Positions 11,987-24,500 of a DNA stretch of 64,000 bases are shown here, one piece after another (the stretch's first letter is position 1; the number at the start of each line of letters is the position of its first letter). Source of the stretch: Malaya genurostris (lineage: Eukaryota > Arthropoda > Insecta > Diptera > Culicidae). The translations under genes and the position numbers were made by a program. The stretch is taken from NCBI RefSeq assembly GCF_030247185.1, contig NC_080571.1, forward strand, positions 254,917,771 to 254,981,770. The letters run 5' to 3'. Below the pieces are notes generated by a model. It did no database searches. It saw nothing but the letters and a program-made list of their open reading frames with translations, and had not been told where the DNA came from.

Positions 11987-12740
11987 TGTTGCTGGTTGGA
12001 GGGTAAATTGTTAACTGCAGTTGGTGTACTTTGTTCTATAGAGGATACTGATGGTTTCGTTGAAGGGGATGCTTCATTGTTGTTGGTGGCTGTCACAGAT
12101 GTACTGGGGTTGCTTGGGGTTGGTGTGAAGGAAGCACCGTTGTCTTTTGGTGTAGTTGTCTCTTTGTCCAGTTTATCACATGGCTTACCGTAGTAAACAG
12201 TTTTTTGGCAATATTGACATGTGGTCATCTGACTGTCATAGGTAACAAGTGATTTGCACGGGAATCTTGTATCCTGGCCGAAAGTCACATAAGAAGGTAT
12301 AGGCCTCTTCAAGCACATGCGTAACAAACGTGCGCCATTTGAAATACCAGGGAAGAAGTTCTGTCACTTTCCTTTTTCAATAGAGAGAATCCCACCGTAT
12401 TGAGACATATTTTTGCGAATATAAGCATCGATGACGCTTTTATAGCCCTATCTTCCATATATACGGGAATGTTGTGCTTAATGTTTTCGTGCTCCACATA
12501 GTGCACAATGTTATTGTTTTTTACGAATTGAATTGTATCCAACTCTTTATAAAACTAGATATAAACAACATTATTTGTCTTATTGCATTGAAGTAAACGC
12601 ACACATTTAATGTCAAGATGCATTTGCTCTTTAAGCAAACCTTCAAGTTCTCGTATCGAAGGTCGTATTTTGCACTGCCTGAAATCAACAATAATCGTAT
12701 ACTTTCGTTCCGGCGGTAGCTTTTGTTCGTTTGGTTCACT
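11950..12740 (-). pseudogene. ORF1 (gag-like) relic of a non-LTR retrotransposon
   Basis: Several frames on this strand resemble the nucleic-acid-binding ORF1 proteins of mosquito non-LTR elements. The order is a region with NNIVHYVEHENIKHNIPVYM, then a segment equivalent to MSQYGGILSIEK followed by PGISNGARLLRMCLKRPIPSY, then a cysteine-containing stretch (MTTCQYCQKTVYYGKPC), then a Thr/Pro/Ser-rich tail. At least two frameshifts or stops separate the parts. The cysteine spacing resembles a degenerate zinc knuckle. Clade is uncertain and no reverse transcriptase follows it. This is a dead fragment. Confidence 0.6.
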
Positions 12741-13079
12741 TATTTCGAGATCGTTCTATTGTTCACTACACAATACTGCACTTGGTTTCTTCCGTCCCGA
12801 ACGTAAGCGGTTTTGTTTTATCGACTGACTTGGATGAGATGTGAAAGCGAACTGATATTTGAAGTTTGTTCTAAAAAGAACTTTTTTTTAGTTTTTAAAC
12901 AGTATAAAATCGCATTTGTTAATGGTTTATTATTATCACATAATACCTACCTTTTTTAAATGTTGCAGTTTGAAAATTCGCCTAACTTCTATTATATATA
13001 CGAATATTATATTTACTGTTTCTTGAATTGTAATAGCTTAATGAACATTATTCACTCAGTTGTTGCTTGATACTTTCTC

Positions 13080-13230
13080 ATCCTATCATAGGATAGTTAT
13101 AATTTTATTTTAAAATCGCTGTACCTTGAGAGCGGTAGCATATAATAAAATTGTGAACAGTACATTTGTTTAATTTTCTGTACTTGGAGATGATTGGGTC
13201 GAAAATTCTTGTAAAAACCTATTCTTAATC
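13080..13230. other. no feature
   Basis: AT-rich spacer between the ORF1 relic and the RTE relic, with nothing recognised. Confidence 0.4.
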
Positions 13231-13231
13231 C

Positions 13232-15775
13232 TTCTTACTTACCCTTACCTTACCTTACTTAACAGCTGTAGTCCTGGGGTGTCCTTTGCTGTATCAAGCA
13301 TACGTCTCCACATAACTCGGTCCATGGCTGCTCGTCGCCAGCCACTCAAGTCACGGATGCTTCTGAGATCACCCTTCACTTGATCGATCCACCTTGCTCG
13401 TTGCGCTCCTCTTCTTCTTGTACCAATCGGATTGAATTCAAGAACCATTTTCACTGGGCTGTCGTCCGACATCCTTATCACATACCCAGCCCATCGTAGA
13501 CATCCGGGGTGGAATCATGTAAGGTGATTATCACCAAGTGATTATCACTTTTGAAAATTTGGAATCATGTAAGGTGATAATCACCAAGTTCTGTCACCAC
13601 TGCTGAGAGGCTAACATCACTATCAAACGTTGGCATTACGTAAGGTGATAGTCACCGCGATTTAATCACCTTCATGTCAAAATGGAGGTGATAGCAATTT
13701 AGTTATCACTTTCAGTAGTGATTTGATTTTTTGAGAAGTGGCTTTATAAATTATTGTCCGTTAGGTGAATTTCAAGCCACTGATATAAACAACCTACCAA
13801 TATTGGTCGGAGAGGATAATTTTTTAATAAAATTCGTACTGATATTGTGTCAGAATTAAATACCAAAATGAAAAGTAACTTAGTTTATATAGTTTAAAGA
13901 ATTCATAGAATGAACGGTAGTATTTATCAATTAAATCAATTAATTTATGTTATAATTATTATTTGAAGGAATATACTTGGGGTATTCGTAAAGTCAAAGA
14001 TAAATTGCTTTCTGGAAAAGTGATAAGTTTATGAATGTAGACATCTCCTGTTGCACATAACGTAACATAAAAAAATCTATGCTAACATTTTCAGTAGAAT
14101 TAGATGGCCGTGACTTAGTAAGCGACATATCAGTCTCGTTCAACTGAACGAGTAAAAAAGATTAAACTGCGTTCTTAATTTTCTTCTTGTGAGTTGAACT
14201 AAATAAGGCAATATTTTTGGACAATTAGTTGCTGCTAATCATAGTGGATATTCGTAGTACCGGTGGGTAAAATTTCCAAAATGGAGGTAGCATTTGAAAG
14301 CTCTGTGAAATGCCATAATCGTAAAGTGAATGAAAACTATACAAGAAATTATTTAACGGATCTTTCTCATTCGAGAGGAATGCCATCCGTTGTGAAACAT
14401 CAAGAATATCTAACAATTCGTGTCATTTTAAAGCTAGCAAATTTATCCCAAAGAATTGACTGTGACATTGATTTCCATTGAAAAATAAAAATCGGCGCTA
14501 AATTAAACCAACAAGTGATTTTTTTTATTTGTTTGTGCGCAGGTAATTTTTTTCAACGTTACTCTTCGATCCATACAAATCATCATTGATAAACATGACT
14601 CGAATTAATGAAAAAAATTGAAAACTAAAGGAATAAAACTTTAGATTTTAAAATATTATATGGGTATACGCCACTTTCATATGTTACTCCTCCTAATATC
14701 AACGGTATACGCAACATTCATATTTTACTCATGAAAAATTGACGTTTCTTGACAGGTGATAAATGGAGTGAAGTTGGCTCAATCACCGGTGATGGTGATA
14801 GTAAAAGTGATCACCTTCGGTGATTCCAAACATTCTGGTGATCACCTCGTTATCACCAGGAGGTGATAGTCACTTATCACCTTACATGATTCCACCCCCG
14901 ATTTTAGCTGTCCGTACGATGGGTGGTTCTCCTAGCAGCTGTTGCAATTCGTGATTCATACGCCGTCTCGACGTTCCGTCTTCCATCTGCACTCCGCCAT
15001 AGATGGTTCTCAGCACCTTTCTTTCAAAAACACTGAGGGCGCGTTGGTCCTCTGCCAACATAGTCCAGGTCTCGTGACCACAGAGAACAACCGGTCTAAT
15101 GAGCGTTTTGTAGATGATCGATTTCGTGCGGTTGCGTATTTTTCTCGATCGAAGTGGTTTTTCGGAGTCCAAAGTACGCACGATTTCCTGCCAAAATACG
15201 TCTTTGAACTTCTTTGCTGGTGTCATTATCAGCGGTCACCAGTGAGCCCAAATACACGAACTCGTTAATCACCTCGATATCGTCACCGTCTATCAATATT
15301 CGTGGTGGGAGGGGTAGTATTTCTTATCTAGAGCCTTTTCCTCTCATGTATTTTGTTTTTGACAAATTTATGGCCAGTCCGATACGCCTAGCTTCAGCTT
15401 TCAGTCCGATGTAGGTTTCCGTCATCTTCTCAAGGTTACGTGTCACAATATCAATACCGTCAACGAAGCCAAAAAGTTGTACGGACTTTAGGAAGATCGT
15501 GCCACTCGTGTCGATCATCGCTCTTCGAATCACACCTTCCAAGACAATATTGAACAAGATACAAGAGAGCCTTGCCGTAGCCCTCTCCGAGATTCGATGA
15601 GACTCGAGAGCGTCCCGGATGCTCGGACGTAGCACATCACTCTATGCATCGTTGCTTTGACCAATCGCGGCAGTTTATCCGGGAAACCGTATTCGTACAT
15701 TATCTGCATAACTATTCTCGATCGATTGTGTCGTATGCCGCTTTGAAGTTAATGAAGAGGTGATGCTTTGTTACA
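13232..15775 (-). pseudogene. RTE-type retrotransposon reverse-transcriptase relic, split by an insertion
   Basis: Reading from right to left, this strand shows reverse-transcriptase motif A (HHLFINFKAAYDTIDR, about 15770-15725). Next comes a palm segment (GFPDKLPRLVKATMHRV), then the region around SCILFNIVLEGVIRRAMIDTSG. The catalytic box reads FVDGID where family members have FADD. Further on are the characteristic RTE 3' parts (EFVYLGSLVTADND, VLCGHETWTMLAEDQRALSVFERKVLR, and GAQRARWIDQVKGDLR near 13400). The element is 5'-truncated just upstream of motif A and has several frameshifts. It is interrupted between about 14900 and 13505 by a terminal-inverted-repeat element. Another insertion duplicated its 5' end (see 15711-15803). 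It cannot be active. Confidence 0.85.
13506..14899. mobile_element. non-autonomous TIR element with GGTGATnnTCACC subterminal repeats
   Basis: About 1.39 kb interrupts the RTE reading frame. Both ends carry the inverted repeat ggggtggaatcatgtaaggt. The left flank holds repeated palindromic blocks (ggtgattatcacc, ggtgataatcacc, ggtgatagtcacc) between 13520 and 13665. The right flank holds similar blocks between 14755 and 14880. The terminal phrase ggaatcatgtaaggtgat is repeated internally at 13561. No transposase is present and the interior is AT-rich. I could not resolve a target-site duplication because the terminal G/C run blurs the boundary, so the superfamily is unknown. Confidence 0.75.
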
Positions 15776-15803
15776 GGGTGGCAAGTCGGGAAAATCGGAA
15801 AAA
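15711..15803 (+). repeat. left copy of a 93 bp flanking duplication
   Basis: It is identical, base for base as far as I can read, to 17642-17734. The pair brackets retroposon copy B exactly. It includes the 5' end of the RTE relic and adjoining sequence (gggtggcaagtcgggaaaat). Confidence 0.9.
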
Positions 15804-17641
15804 TACCCTAGGCTTTGGATGGTGAGCTACAGGGTGCGTACCCCCGCTTGGTGGATGGGGGTGGGAGTCAATTTACACTTCGCGTATTTACAAAGTCTGA
15901 CCATACCGAGATCGATCGTTAGCTTATAAATTTAAAAGATGAAAATTATTGTGTTGTCTGAATCGATCACGGAGTGGACAGGACTAATAATGCTTGAAAT
16001 TGACAATAGGTCATTAGGTGGTTTCGAGCATTCTTATGCCTGGAATTGGTCACCAATTTGAATTATTTTAATCCAGTTGGGATGAATATTAATATATCAT
16101 ATTCGTCCTGAGCTTGGTGAATTTAATTCTAAAAGGAGGACTATTGTTATCAGGAATAGGAGTAAATTGATATCCTATGAACCGTTTAAGAACTTTCAAA
16201 CCTTTCCGATCCGGCTCGGTATCGGTAATGTTTACAAATTGCAATGATGACGAAACTGATTAATCAAGTGTGAATACACTCTCATATCGGGAAAGGTTTG
16301 AATGTACTTAGATTTCTCAAACTTGGACACAGATGTCACCTTCTAACTAAGAGTGTGAGATGTGTGTTTCTGGAAGAGAGCGGTTCACGTGGACCATTTC
16401 ATCCAATCACACCTAGTATTTCTTCACGAAATACATGTAGTTCTTGTTTCCTGGATGCGTGCTCAACACTAGAAGGCCCAACACTTAGTTTAGACCAAGA
16501 CTGCTCAAAGGCAGTCAGAATGATGGAAAGAGAGAAAGTCAATAATATAAACTGTGACAGAATAAATAAAAGCTAGTGCAGTATTCCTAAGTGCATATAT
16601 CGTTAAATAAAGAATTAAAAAAGTTCACAGAATTTCACGCGGTCCTTCCATTGTTTACATATTGTGACTTTCCTGGGCAATCTAGTGTTAAATGCGCATC
16701 CTTACATTATATAATTTAACAAGCTTACTAACACCTAATTTTCTTTTATTCTTATCACGAGAAAATATCAAAATAAAAGATTATAGACAAAAACGATATG
16801 GATATACTAGGATGCTACAGGAATACCAAAAGGAAATTGAAAACAAATCAAGAGCCCCAGTGAAACGACGAAACATTGGTATGTTATTGTAATAAATCTT
16901 TTGATGACATATTAACTTTTGGTAAGTCACAATATTTCTATTTTTATTATTACTTTTATTATTATCATTATTATTATTGTTGTTGTTATTGTAATATTAT
17001 AAATATTTATTTCTTTATTCTTGATAAATTATCACATTGAGATATTAACAGGTTTCTCCGGCATAATAAAAAAGCGATGCAATGGGGAAAAGGAAATGTA
17101 ACGTAACTTCGACAAAGATAGAATTAATCAGAGCAGATTAGAATGGATAGTGTTAGTAGATCAAACATATCTACATCTGTTTAGGAACTTTAAAGTAATA
17201 ATCGTTTGTACCGCTTCAGACATATAAGACTATTTAGGAAAGCAGGGACAAGACCGAAGCGGATACAATGCGAAATTTGCAAAGTTTCATCGACGAGGAC
17301 ATTTAAGACACAGAAGCAGCTGGTAGGATGACAAAATACGAATACGACAGAGACGCACGACTCAATGATTGACTGGTTACAGGGTGAAGCACACACTTCC
17401 TGCTCAAGTGACAAATTCTCTGGCGAACTTGCAATAGAAGATACTCGTATCTTTCGTTGCAAATTGATAGCCGCAAAGGAATCTGTCGCTTGGGTTACAT
17501 GCTGGAGGATTTCCTCCTTCGTTACTAGTGTTCATTTGGGCACCATAGCCTAGTTCGTCTGGTATGGAAAGTGTGGATCGTTGTAACCACCCCCCTCGGC
17601 CAGAGCAGCCCATAAAGGGAAAAAAAAAAAAAAAAAAAAAA
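15804..17641 (+). mobile_element. retroposon-like element, copy B, with poly(A) tail
   Basis: The element starts taccctaggctttggatggt and ends cagagcagcccataaaggga followed by an uninterrupted A tail of about 22 bases (17620-17641). It is bracketed by the 93 bp direct repeat. The poly(A) tail and flanking duplication point to target-primed reverse transcription. Copy A at 5109-6255 shares the ends and several internal blocks, but the middle (about 16420-17150) differs. No coding region is shared by both copies, so it seems non-autonomous. The 17365-17553 open frame parallels part of one in copy A but is interrupted upstream. Its driver and origin are unknown. Confidence 0.75.
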
Positions 17642-17734
17642 ACTATTCTCGATCGATTGTGTCGTATGCCGCTTTGAAGTTAATGAAGAGGTGATGCTTT
17701 GTTACAGGGTGGCAAGTCGGGAAAATCGGAAAAA
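17642..17734 (+). repeat. right copy of the 93 bp flanking duplication
   Basis: Identical to 15711-15803. It continues into ccgagaaaagttgggaatt, a run of GGGAAAA-type degenerate repeats up to about 17810, which is the original continuation of the target site. Confidence 0.9.
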
Positions 17735-17944
17735 CCGAGAAAAGTTGGGAATTTTGTTTCATTGGGAAAAACTGGGAAAAAGTCGAGAATTTTCGTGAAA
17801 TACAGGGAAAAATATTACTAGCTCACATTGAAGTAACAGTTGTTAGCGTAATGGTTTTTTTTTCAACAAGAGACAATACCCAATTTTACGTGTGAGCAAT
17901 ATGTTCAGTAAAAGTCTTGAAACAACTCATTGTCCTGTATAGGT

Positions 17945-18260
17945 TTTATGCTTACACCCTAATTATATGATAAAAAATTACACCCTAATTATATGATAAA
18001 TAAACATTTGCAAAATTAATGCCAAAGTCTCAAGATAACATCGAGAAAATTTAAAAAAAATCTCAGGAGCCTTCATGTTTTTAAGTTTGCTAATGATTGC
18101 CCTTACTTCATCATAATTTGTCTCAGTAATGTCATCCTGTGTTATGCTTATATTACTAGGAGATGTCAATAGGACTCACAAAATTGGAATAGTTGTCGAT
18201 TTCGATCTTATCCACCGTTTTCAGGGAGTATTTGAGTTCCTTTTTTGAGTGCTGAAAATG
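17945..18260 (-). pseudogene. Jockey-type reverse-transcriptase fragment
   Basis: The minus-strand frame contains EVRAIISKLKNMKAPEIFFKF and CYLETLALILQMF. This resembles the segment just upstream of the reverse-transcriptase palm in Jockey/CR1-type elements, where KNMKAPG-D-G is usual. The Gly-Asp part is missing here. It is a short fragment with no flanking element structure. Confidence 0.6.
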
Positions 18261-18269
18261 GTTTCTGAT

Positions 18270-21200
18270 GACCAGTAAGAATCTTAGAATGATTTAGAAT
18301 ATGGATTGATTTGCTCGGTAAATCTATGTTTCATTTTCTTTTAAAGGTCCTCAATAATAAATAATAAAATTCGACGTATTGACGATAAAAAATTCTTTCA
18401 TACAATACAATAACACAGAACAAATGAGCACAGAAAAAATATGAATATTACGGTTTTCTGTGGTTCAATCGATTACCTAGCGTGCTTTGTGATCGAATGT
18501 TTCTCGGTTCAAGTCGCCCTGCTGCTATCGATCTTTTGATGAAATTTTCAAATGACACAACTTTACATGTTCATGAATTCATAAATCTGTGTGAAATACG
18601 ATGCTCAACTATTCCATTGTAGGATCACAAGAACGTTGATATTGATGTAGATGAAGGAGAATTGAATTCAGTTTAAACTTACTGATAGACTTCTAATTTT
18701 AATAATGTAATGATTTGAATTATGTATGGCTGTATCGATATTTCCCAAAAAAATTCAGGGTTTGCATTCCTTTCGATATGCGATCTGTATTCAGCCAATT
18801 AGTTCTGGCCCAAGTTTGAATTTGTTTTATTTGTTTATTTATTTTTAACTTTTTTCATTAAATTTCTTTTAAAGGTTGTTTTATGGAATCGCTAATTTGG
18901 AAGCTAAGGAAAAGACGCACATTTCATGTCTTGGTAGATTTTTTGTATCTTTATTAGATTTTACAGTATAGACTGTTGAAAAAAGGCTCATTTTTGTATA
19001 CGCGAAACTTCAATAAATCATATCTCTAAAATTCCACGTACCACATTGAAATAAAAAAATACCTGTCGAACATTTTCGAGCCCTTTACCGAAAAAAAAGT
19101 TAGATGAAAAAAGAAATTTTGGTGGCTGATTTTGCCCCATATATTTTTAATGTCATCGCGATCGGTCACATCTCGTACACAATCTTGGTATTTTTTGCTC
19201 TCGTTTATTCCACGAACTTTATTTTACATCCTAAAGCAATCAAATTTGAATTTTTTACTACAGTTTTGTGTAGACAAACACATGCTGTTGGGGTAACAGC
19301 TTCGCCTCCAAACGTTTAATACCAAAAAAAAATTGTTGGATGAAATCCGTGAGAAATCAATTGATTGAGCACACTCATGTTAATAATTTGAAACATCGTG
19401 CAAAATTTTAAAACTGCGGTGCAATAATTGCAACATCATTATCCAGAATTTTCAAAGCCATTCCACTTTACCGATAAACTCACCAGATGATTCATGATCT
19501 CTTGAGTAACCAAAAACTTTCAATAAAATGTTATTTACTGGTATTGGATTTCAACACTGGCAACCCGGCGCACCCACAGCATTCATTAAACAATGTTACG
19601 ATTGAATTGTTACTGTGGCACAAAAAAAACTGCGCGCAGGACAGTGTCGTCAAATCTTACCAAACCGATTCGGTTCTACTCCGCTAACAGCGTGTTACTT
19701 TTATTTTATTCCGAGCATATTTTTATCTTCGTGAAGGCAATAATAACAACACGAAATCCGAGACAAACTGAACAATAAACACCCAAAAGAAAGAACTCCC
19801 GCCGAGGTGGATTGACGCACTATTTACAAACTGTGTCTATACGTGGTCATTTTATTTTCCCAGGGGGAATCCGAGCGTTATGCGCGTGCCACACGCCCGA
19901 ATGGAAACCGGCGCGAAGCGAAATATGGTTTATTATAGTGAAACATAACCGTGGAGCATTGAAAAAAGCAAGCATTCGAATTTATCTTTTGTTTGAATGA
20001 ATAAAGCGAGCGGAATAGGGTTTGTTGCCCAGTCAGTCGGTCACCTGAAACACGAGAGATGCTGGCTGCGGTTGGCGCACCCCAATGCGCTAAAAGGGAA
20101 ATTCATAAACAAACATCCACTTGAGACGAACCTAGCGGCACTGAAAATCAACGGGGCATTCACTCTGGATTCACTTACCGGCGTATTTGTAGCGCCGGAT
20201 GTATCTGCATATCTATCCTTCATGTGCCGCAGAGTGAATGGACACATTCCTCATCGGGTCGGGTGCCTGTGAATGTGCAACGTGCATTGCGAGCAATGAA
20301 TTTTGCTTATGCACAGTAGCGTTTTCGGCCGTACATGGCCAGGCCACTTACTGCCTATAGAACCCTGAACTGGGACTGGGGCTGTCCAAGCTGTGTGTAT
20401 TTACATTCAAATGCAAGCTGGAAACTATTAGCACACGAATCAGATGCCGATCTTCTCGACAGTGTTCCAGCACAAGAGATTTGTTGATTTGTCTCTCCAG
20501 AGTTTCGTTTCACGTATGTAATCTTCAGATTCCTGTACGTGATTGGCATATCTCTGTGCCGTTGGATGATAGATGCCTTTCTTCTTTCAAGTACCATAAG
20601 GTGAAAAGTCACTTTAAACTAATTTAATTTGTCTGACTCATCGAAGAATGGGGCCACTGTGAGAACTATCGGCGGAACTCTCTTTCTCCTATTCGGAAGT
20701 TTTCCTTGGTTTCCATATCTATAGACGTTGAGTTCTGCTCCATTACAGTCTGCTGAATAGGCGTTTTGAAATCACGAGTAGTTGGTTATTTTCAAGCGGT
20801 TACTGGACTATGTCTAGTGGAAATGGTGTTGATTGAGCTATGTATGACTATTCTTCCGTGTAGATGAGTTGTTCGAGTTGTTCGAATCTGTGCCGACTGC
20901 GAATCTACTGTTTCTCCTGTATGCAGGTGAGGATAGATACTTTGGACGATCCCGATGAATTTATCATTTTTGGAATATGTTCTACTTTGTTCGGTATGAC
21001 GTAAGTCGCTCAGTTCAGCGAATGAATCAGTAAGCAACGTAATCAGTTATTTAGTTATAACTAAAAATATCGAAAAACGTTTCAAAGACTCGAATATGCA
21101 ATCTCCTCAAATCTAAGGAAATCGTGCTACTACTACTTCTTAGCGATCCTTACAATAAATAATGCTAGTATTTTTCCTAAATAACATTGTGATAATGTTT

Positions 21201-21530
21201 TTCTCTTGCCAAATGCAGAGTTGTTTAGGTTGCGCGGATTTCGCGCGAATTTCAAAAAAACATTGGGCCGTATGAATAAAATGTAGTAAAGTCTGTTGTT
21301 TGTAGTATCTTCTCAAAAACAAAGTCCACAGAGTATAACGCGGTTTGGTTCGTTACAAATTTTTGATGCTTACTTTGCTGAAGTGAGTTTTATGAAACCC
21401 CAAAAAATTAAAGATGGGCGAACGTTTCCGCAATTGGTCGAGCTGGCCGAATCGGTGAATTTTTACTTTGATAAAATCAAAGTTTACGAGGAGGCCGATC
21501 TAGTAATCTCGAGTTGTACAAATTGCTATT
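18270..21530. other. no recognisable gene
   Basis: Long stretch with scattered open frames below 95 codons. 19800-20300 is richer in GC (including the frame 19997-20272), but I recognise no domain or splice pattern. A tRNA-like stretch near 18480-18540 is noted under rejected items. Confidence 0.35.
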
Positions 21531-21537
21531 TATAAGG

Positions 21538-24500
21538 TGACGCATTTGCCTTGTGCGAAACTTGGCTAACTTCTGGAATATCCTTAAACTTCCACGTATT
21601 ATTCGCCCGGATCGAGATGATCCCTACGGAGAAGTACTTTTGGTGATCAAAAAGTGCTATTCTTTTTATCGAATTAACCTCTCCTCGATACCAGGTATTG
21701 AAGTTGTCGCATGTCATGTTACAATCAAAGGTAAGGACCTTTGTATCGCTTCCATCTACATTCCCCCAAGAGCCTCGGTTGGGTATCAGCGGCTCAGTGA
21801 TATCATTGAGCTCCATCCTGCACCGACGTTGGTTTTAGGAGACTTTTACTCACGGTACGGGATGAGGCTGTCTTCACGACGATAACAAATCAGCTATGAT
21901 CCATGATATTTGCGACAACTTCAATATAACAATCTTGAATACGGGAGAAATGACACGGATTCCTGCACCACCAGTAAGACCAAGTGCGCTGGATTTATCC
22001 CTTTGCTCGACATCACTACGGTTGGATTGCACGGGGGAGGTAATTCCTGATCCCCACGGTAGCGATCATCTACCGATCGTAATATCAATCACCAGCGGCT
22101 CAAAACCATCGAAGACAATCCATGTTTCGTATGACCTCACACGAAATATTGATTGGAATAGCTATGCGACCTCGATATCTGAGAAACTTGAAAGAACTCA
22201 ACAACTTCCTCCGGAGAGTACACGTTTTTGGCTGGCTTGATTCTCGATACTGCGATTCAAGTTCAGACGAAACGTGTACCCGGCGCAAAAACTAACATCC
22301 GTCCTCCCAACCCGTGATGGGACAAAGAGTGCACAAATTTAAACGCTGAGAGAGCCTCCGCGTATAAAATATTCAGAAGAAATGGAACACCTGAAAATTA
22401 CCGAAATTACGCGGCGTTAGACGTTAAAACTAAGAACTTGATTAGAGCCAAGAAACGCGGTTACTGGCGTCGGTTTATAGACGGCTTAACGAAAGAAACA
22501 TCTATGATCACTCTTTGGAACACAGCCCGACGAATGCGTAATCATAACACCACAAATGAAAGCGAGGAATATTCCAACCGCTGGATATTCGATTTCGCTA
22601 TAAAAGTATGCCCAGACTCTGTTCCGGAACAGAAGATCACCCGCGCCGCGACACCAAATACAAACGAAACACCGTTTTCGATTGTAGAGCTCTCACTTGC
22701 ACTCTTGTCATGTAAAAATAAAGCCCCGAGATTAGACAGAATAAAATTCAACTTGTTGAAAAATCTGCCTGACCCCGCCAAAAGGTGCTTGTTGAATTTA
22801 TTCAACAAGTTCCTCACGGGTAATATTGTCCCACACGACTGGAGACAAGTGCAAGTGATCGCCATCCAAAAACTAGCCTTCGATCACAATTCGTATCGGC
22901 CGATTGCTATGCTTTCCTGTATCCGGAAATTGTTCGAGAAAATGATTCTGTTTCGTCTAGACAATTGGGCCGAGACTAATGGCTTACTTTCAGATACACA
23001 ATTTGGTTTGCGCAGGGGCAAAGGAACGAACGATTGTCTTGCGTTGCTCTCAACAGAAATTTAAATGGCATTTGCTCGTAAAGAAATTTAAATGGCGTCA
23101 GATTTCTTAGACATTTAGGGTACTTTTGACTCAGTTTCTATAAATATCCTATCTGAGAAGCTGCACCAGCATGGCCTTTCGCCAGTTTTGAACAACTTTT
23201 TACATAATCTGTTGTCTGAGAAACACATGCACTTCGCGCATGGTGATTTGTCGACAATCAAATTCAACTACATGGGTCTTCCTCAGGGCTCATGCTTAAG
23301 CTCCCTTTTATACAATTTTTACTTAAACAATATTGATGAATGTATCAACACATCCTGCACGCTAAGACAACTTACCGACGACAGCGTTGTGTCTATTATA
23401 GGACCCAAAGCTGCCGATCTTCAAGGACCATTACAAGATACCCTCTAGAACTTGTCGACATGGGCTTTTCAAATGGGTATCGAGTTCTCTACGGAGAAAA
23501 CTGAGCTGGTTGTATTTTCGAGGAAGCGAGAACCAGCACAATTACAGCTTCAACTAGGGGGTGAAACCATAGCTCAGGTCTTCACTTTTAGATATCTCGG
23601 AGTCTGGTTCGACCCCAAGGACACCTGGGGATGTCACATTAGGTATCTGAAACAAAAATGCCAGCAGAGAATCAACTTTCTTCGTACAATAACCGGATCA
23701 TGGTGGGGTGCCAGGAGACCTGATCAGGTTGTATCAAATAACGATATTGTCCGTGATGGAATACGGATACTTCTGCTTCTGATCCGTGGCGAACACTCAT
23801 TTCATCAAGCTGGAAAGAATTCAGTATCGTTGTTTGCGTATTGCCTTGGGTTGCATGCAATCGACTCATACGATGAGCCTCGAAGTGCTGGCGGGGGTTC
23901 TTCCATTGAAGAACCGGTTCTGGGTTTATCTCATATCGTTTGCTCATGCGATGCGACATTTTGAATCCTCGGGTGATTGAAAACTTCGGTAGGTTAGTTG
24001 TGCTTAACTTTAAAACCCATTTTATGTTTTTGTATTTTGATTACATGGCTCAGAATATTAATCCTTCTTCGTTTGTTTCCAACCGTGCTCATTTCTTGAA
24101 TACTTCTGATTCTACTGTGTTTTTCGACACTTCCACGAAAGAAGAGGTTCGTGAAATTCCGGATCCCGTGCGCCCTCAAGTGGCCGCTAATATCTTTAAT
24201 AACAAATTTAGAACAGTCAACTGTGAAAATATGTTTTATACTGACGGATCAAACATCAACTAGTCCACATGCTTCGGTATCTTCAATCAAAACATCACCG
24301 CTTCGTACAAACTCAGTGATCCGGCTTCAGTTTACGTCGCAGAATAAGCGGCTATTCAGTACACCCTCGAGATCATTGAAACCTTGCCCAAAGACCATTA
24401 CTTCATTGTCATATTTCCATGTCATGTCAAATCACTATACATTCAACGCACATCTCCGGCGTATCGGGATCGTGGAGAACGGGCTCTGCACCTGTGGCGA

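Noticed and set aside
18475..18545. tRNA-like stretch with tctcggttcaagtcgccctg
   Set aside because: It has a partial B box, but I could not fold an acceptor stem or find a second copy, so neither a tRNA gene nor a SINE can be claimed.
19997..20272. 91-codon frame in a GC-richer patch
   Set aside because: No domain, no splice support, and the opposite strand is open as well.
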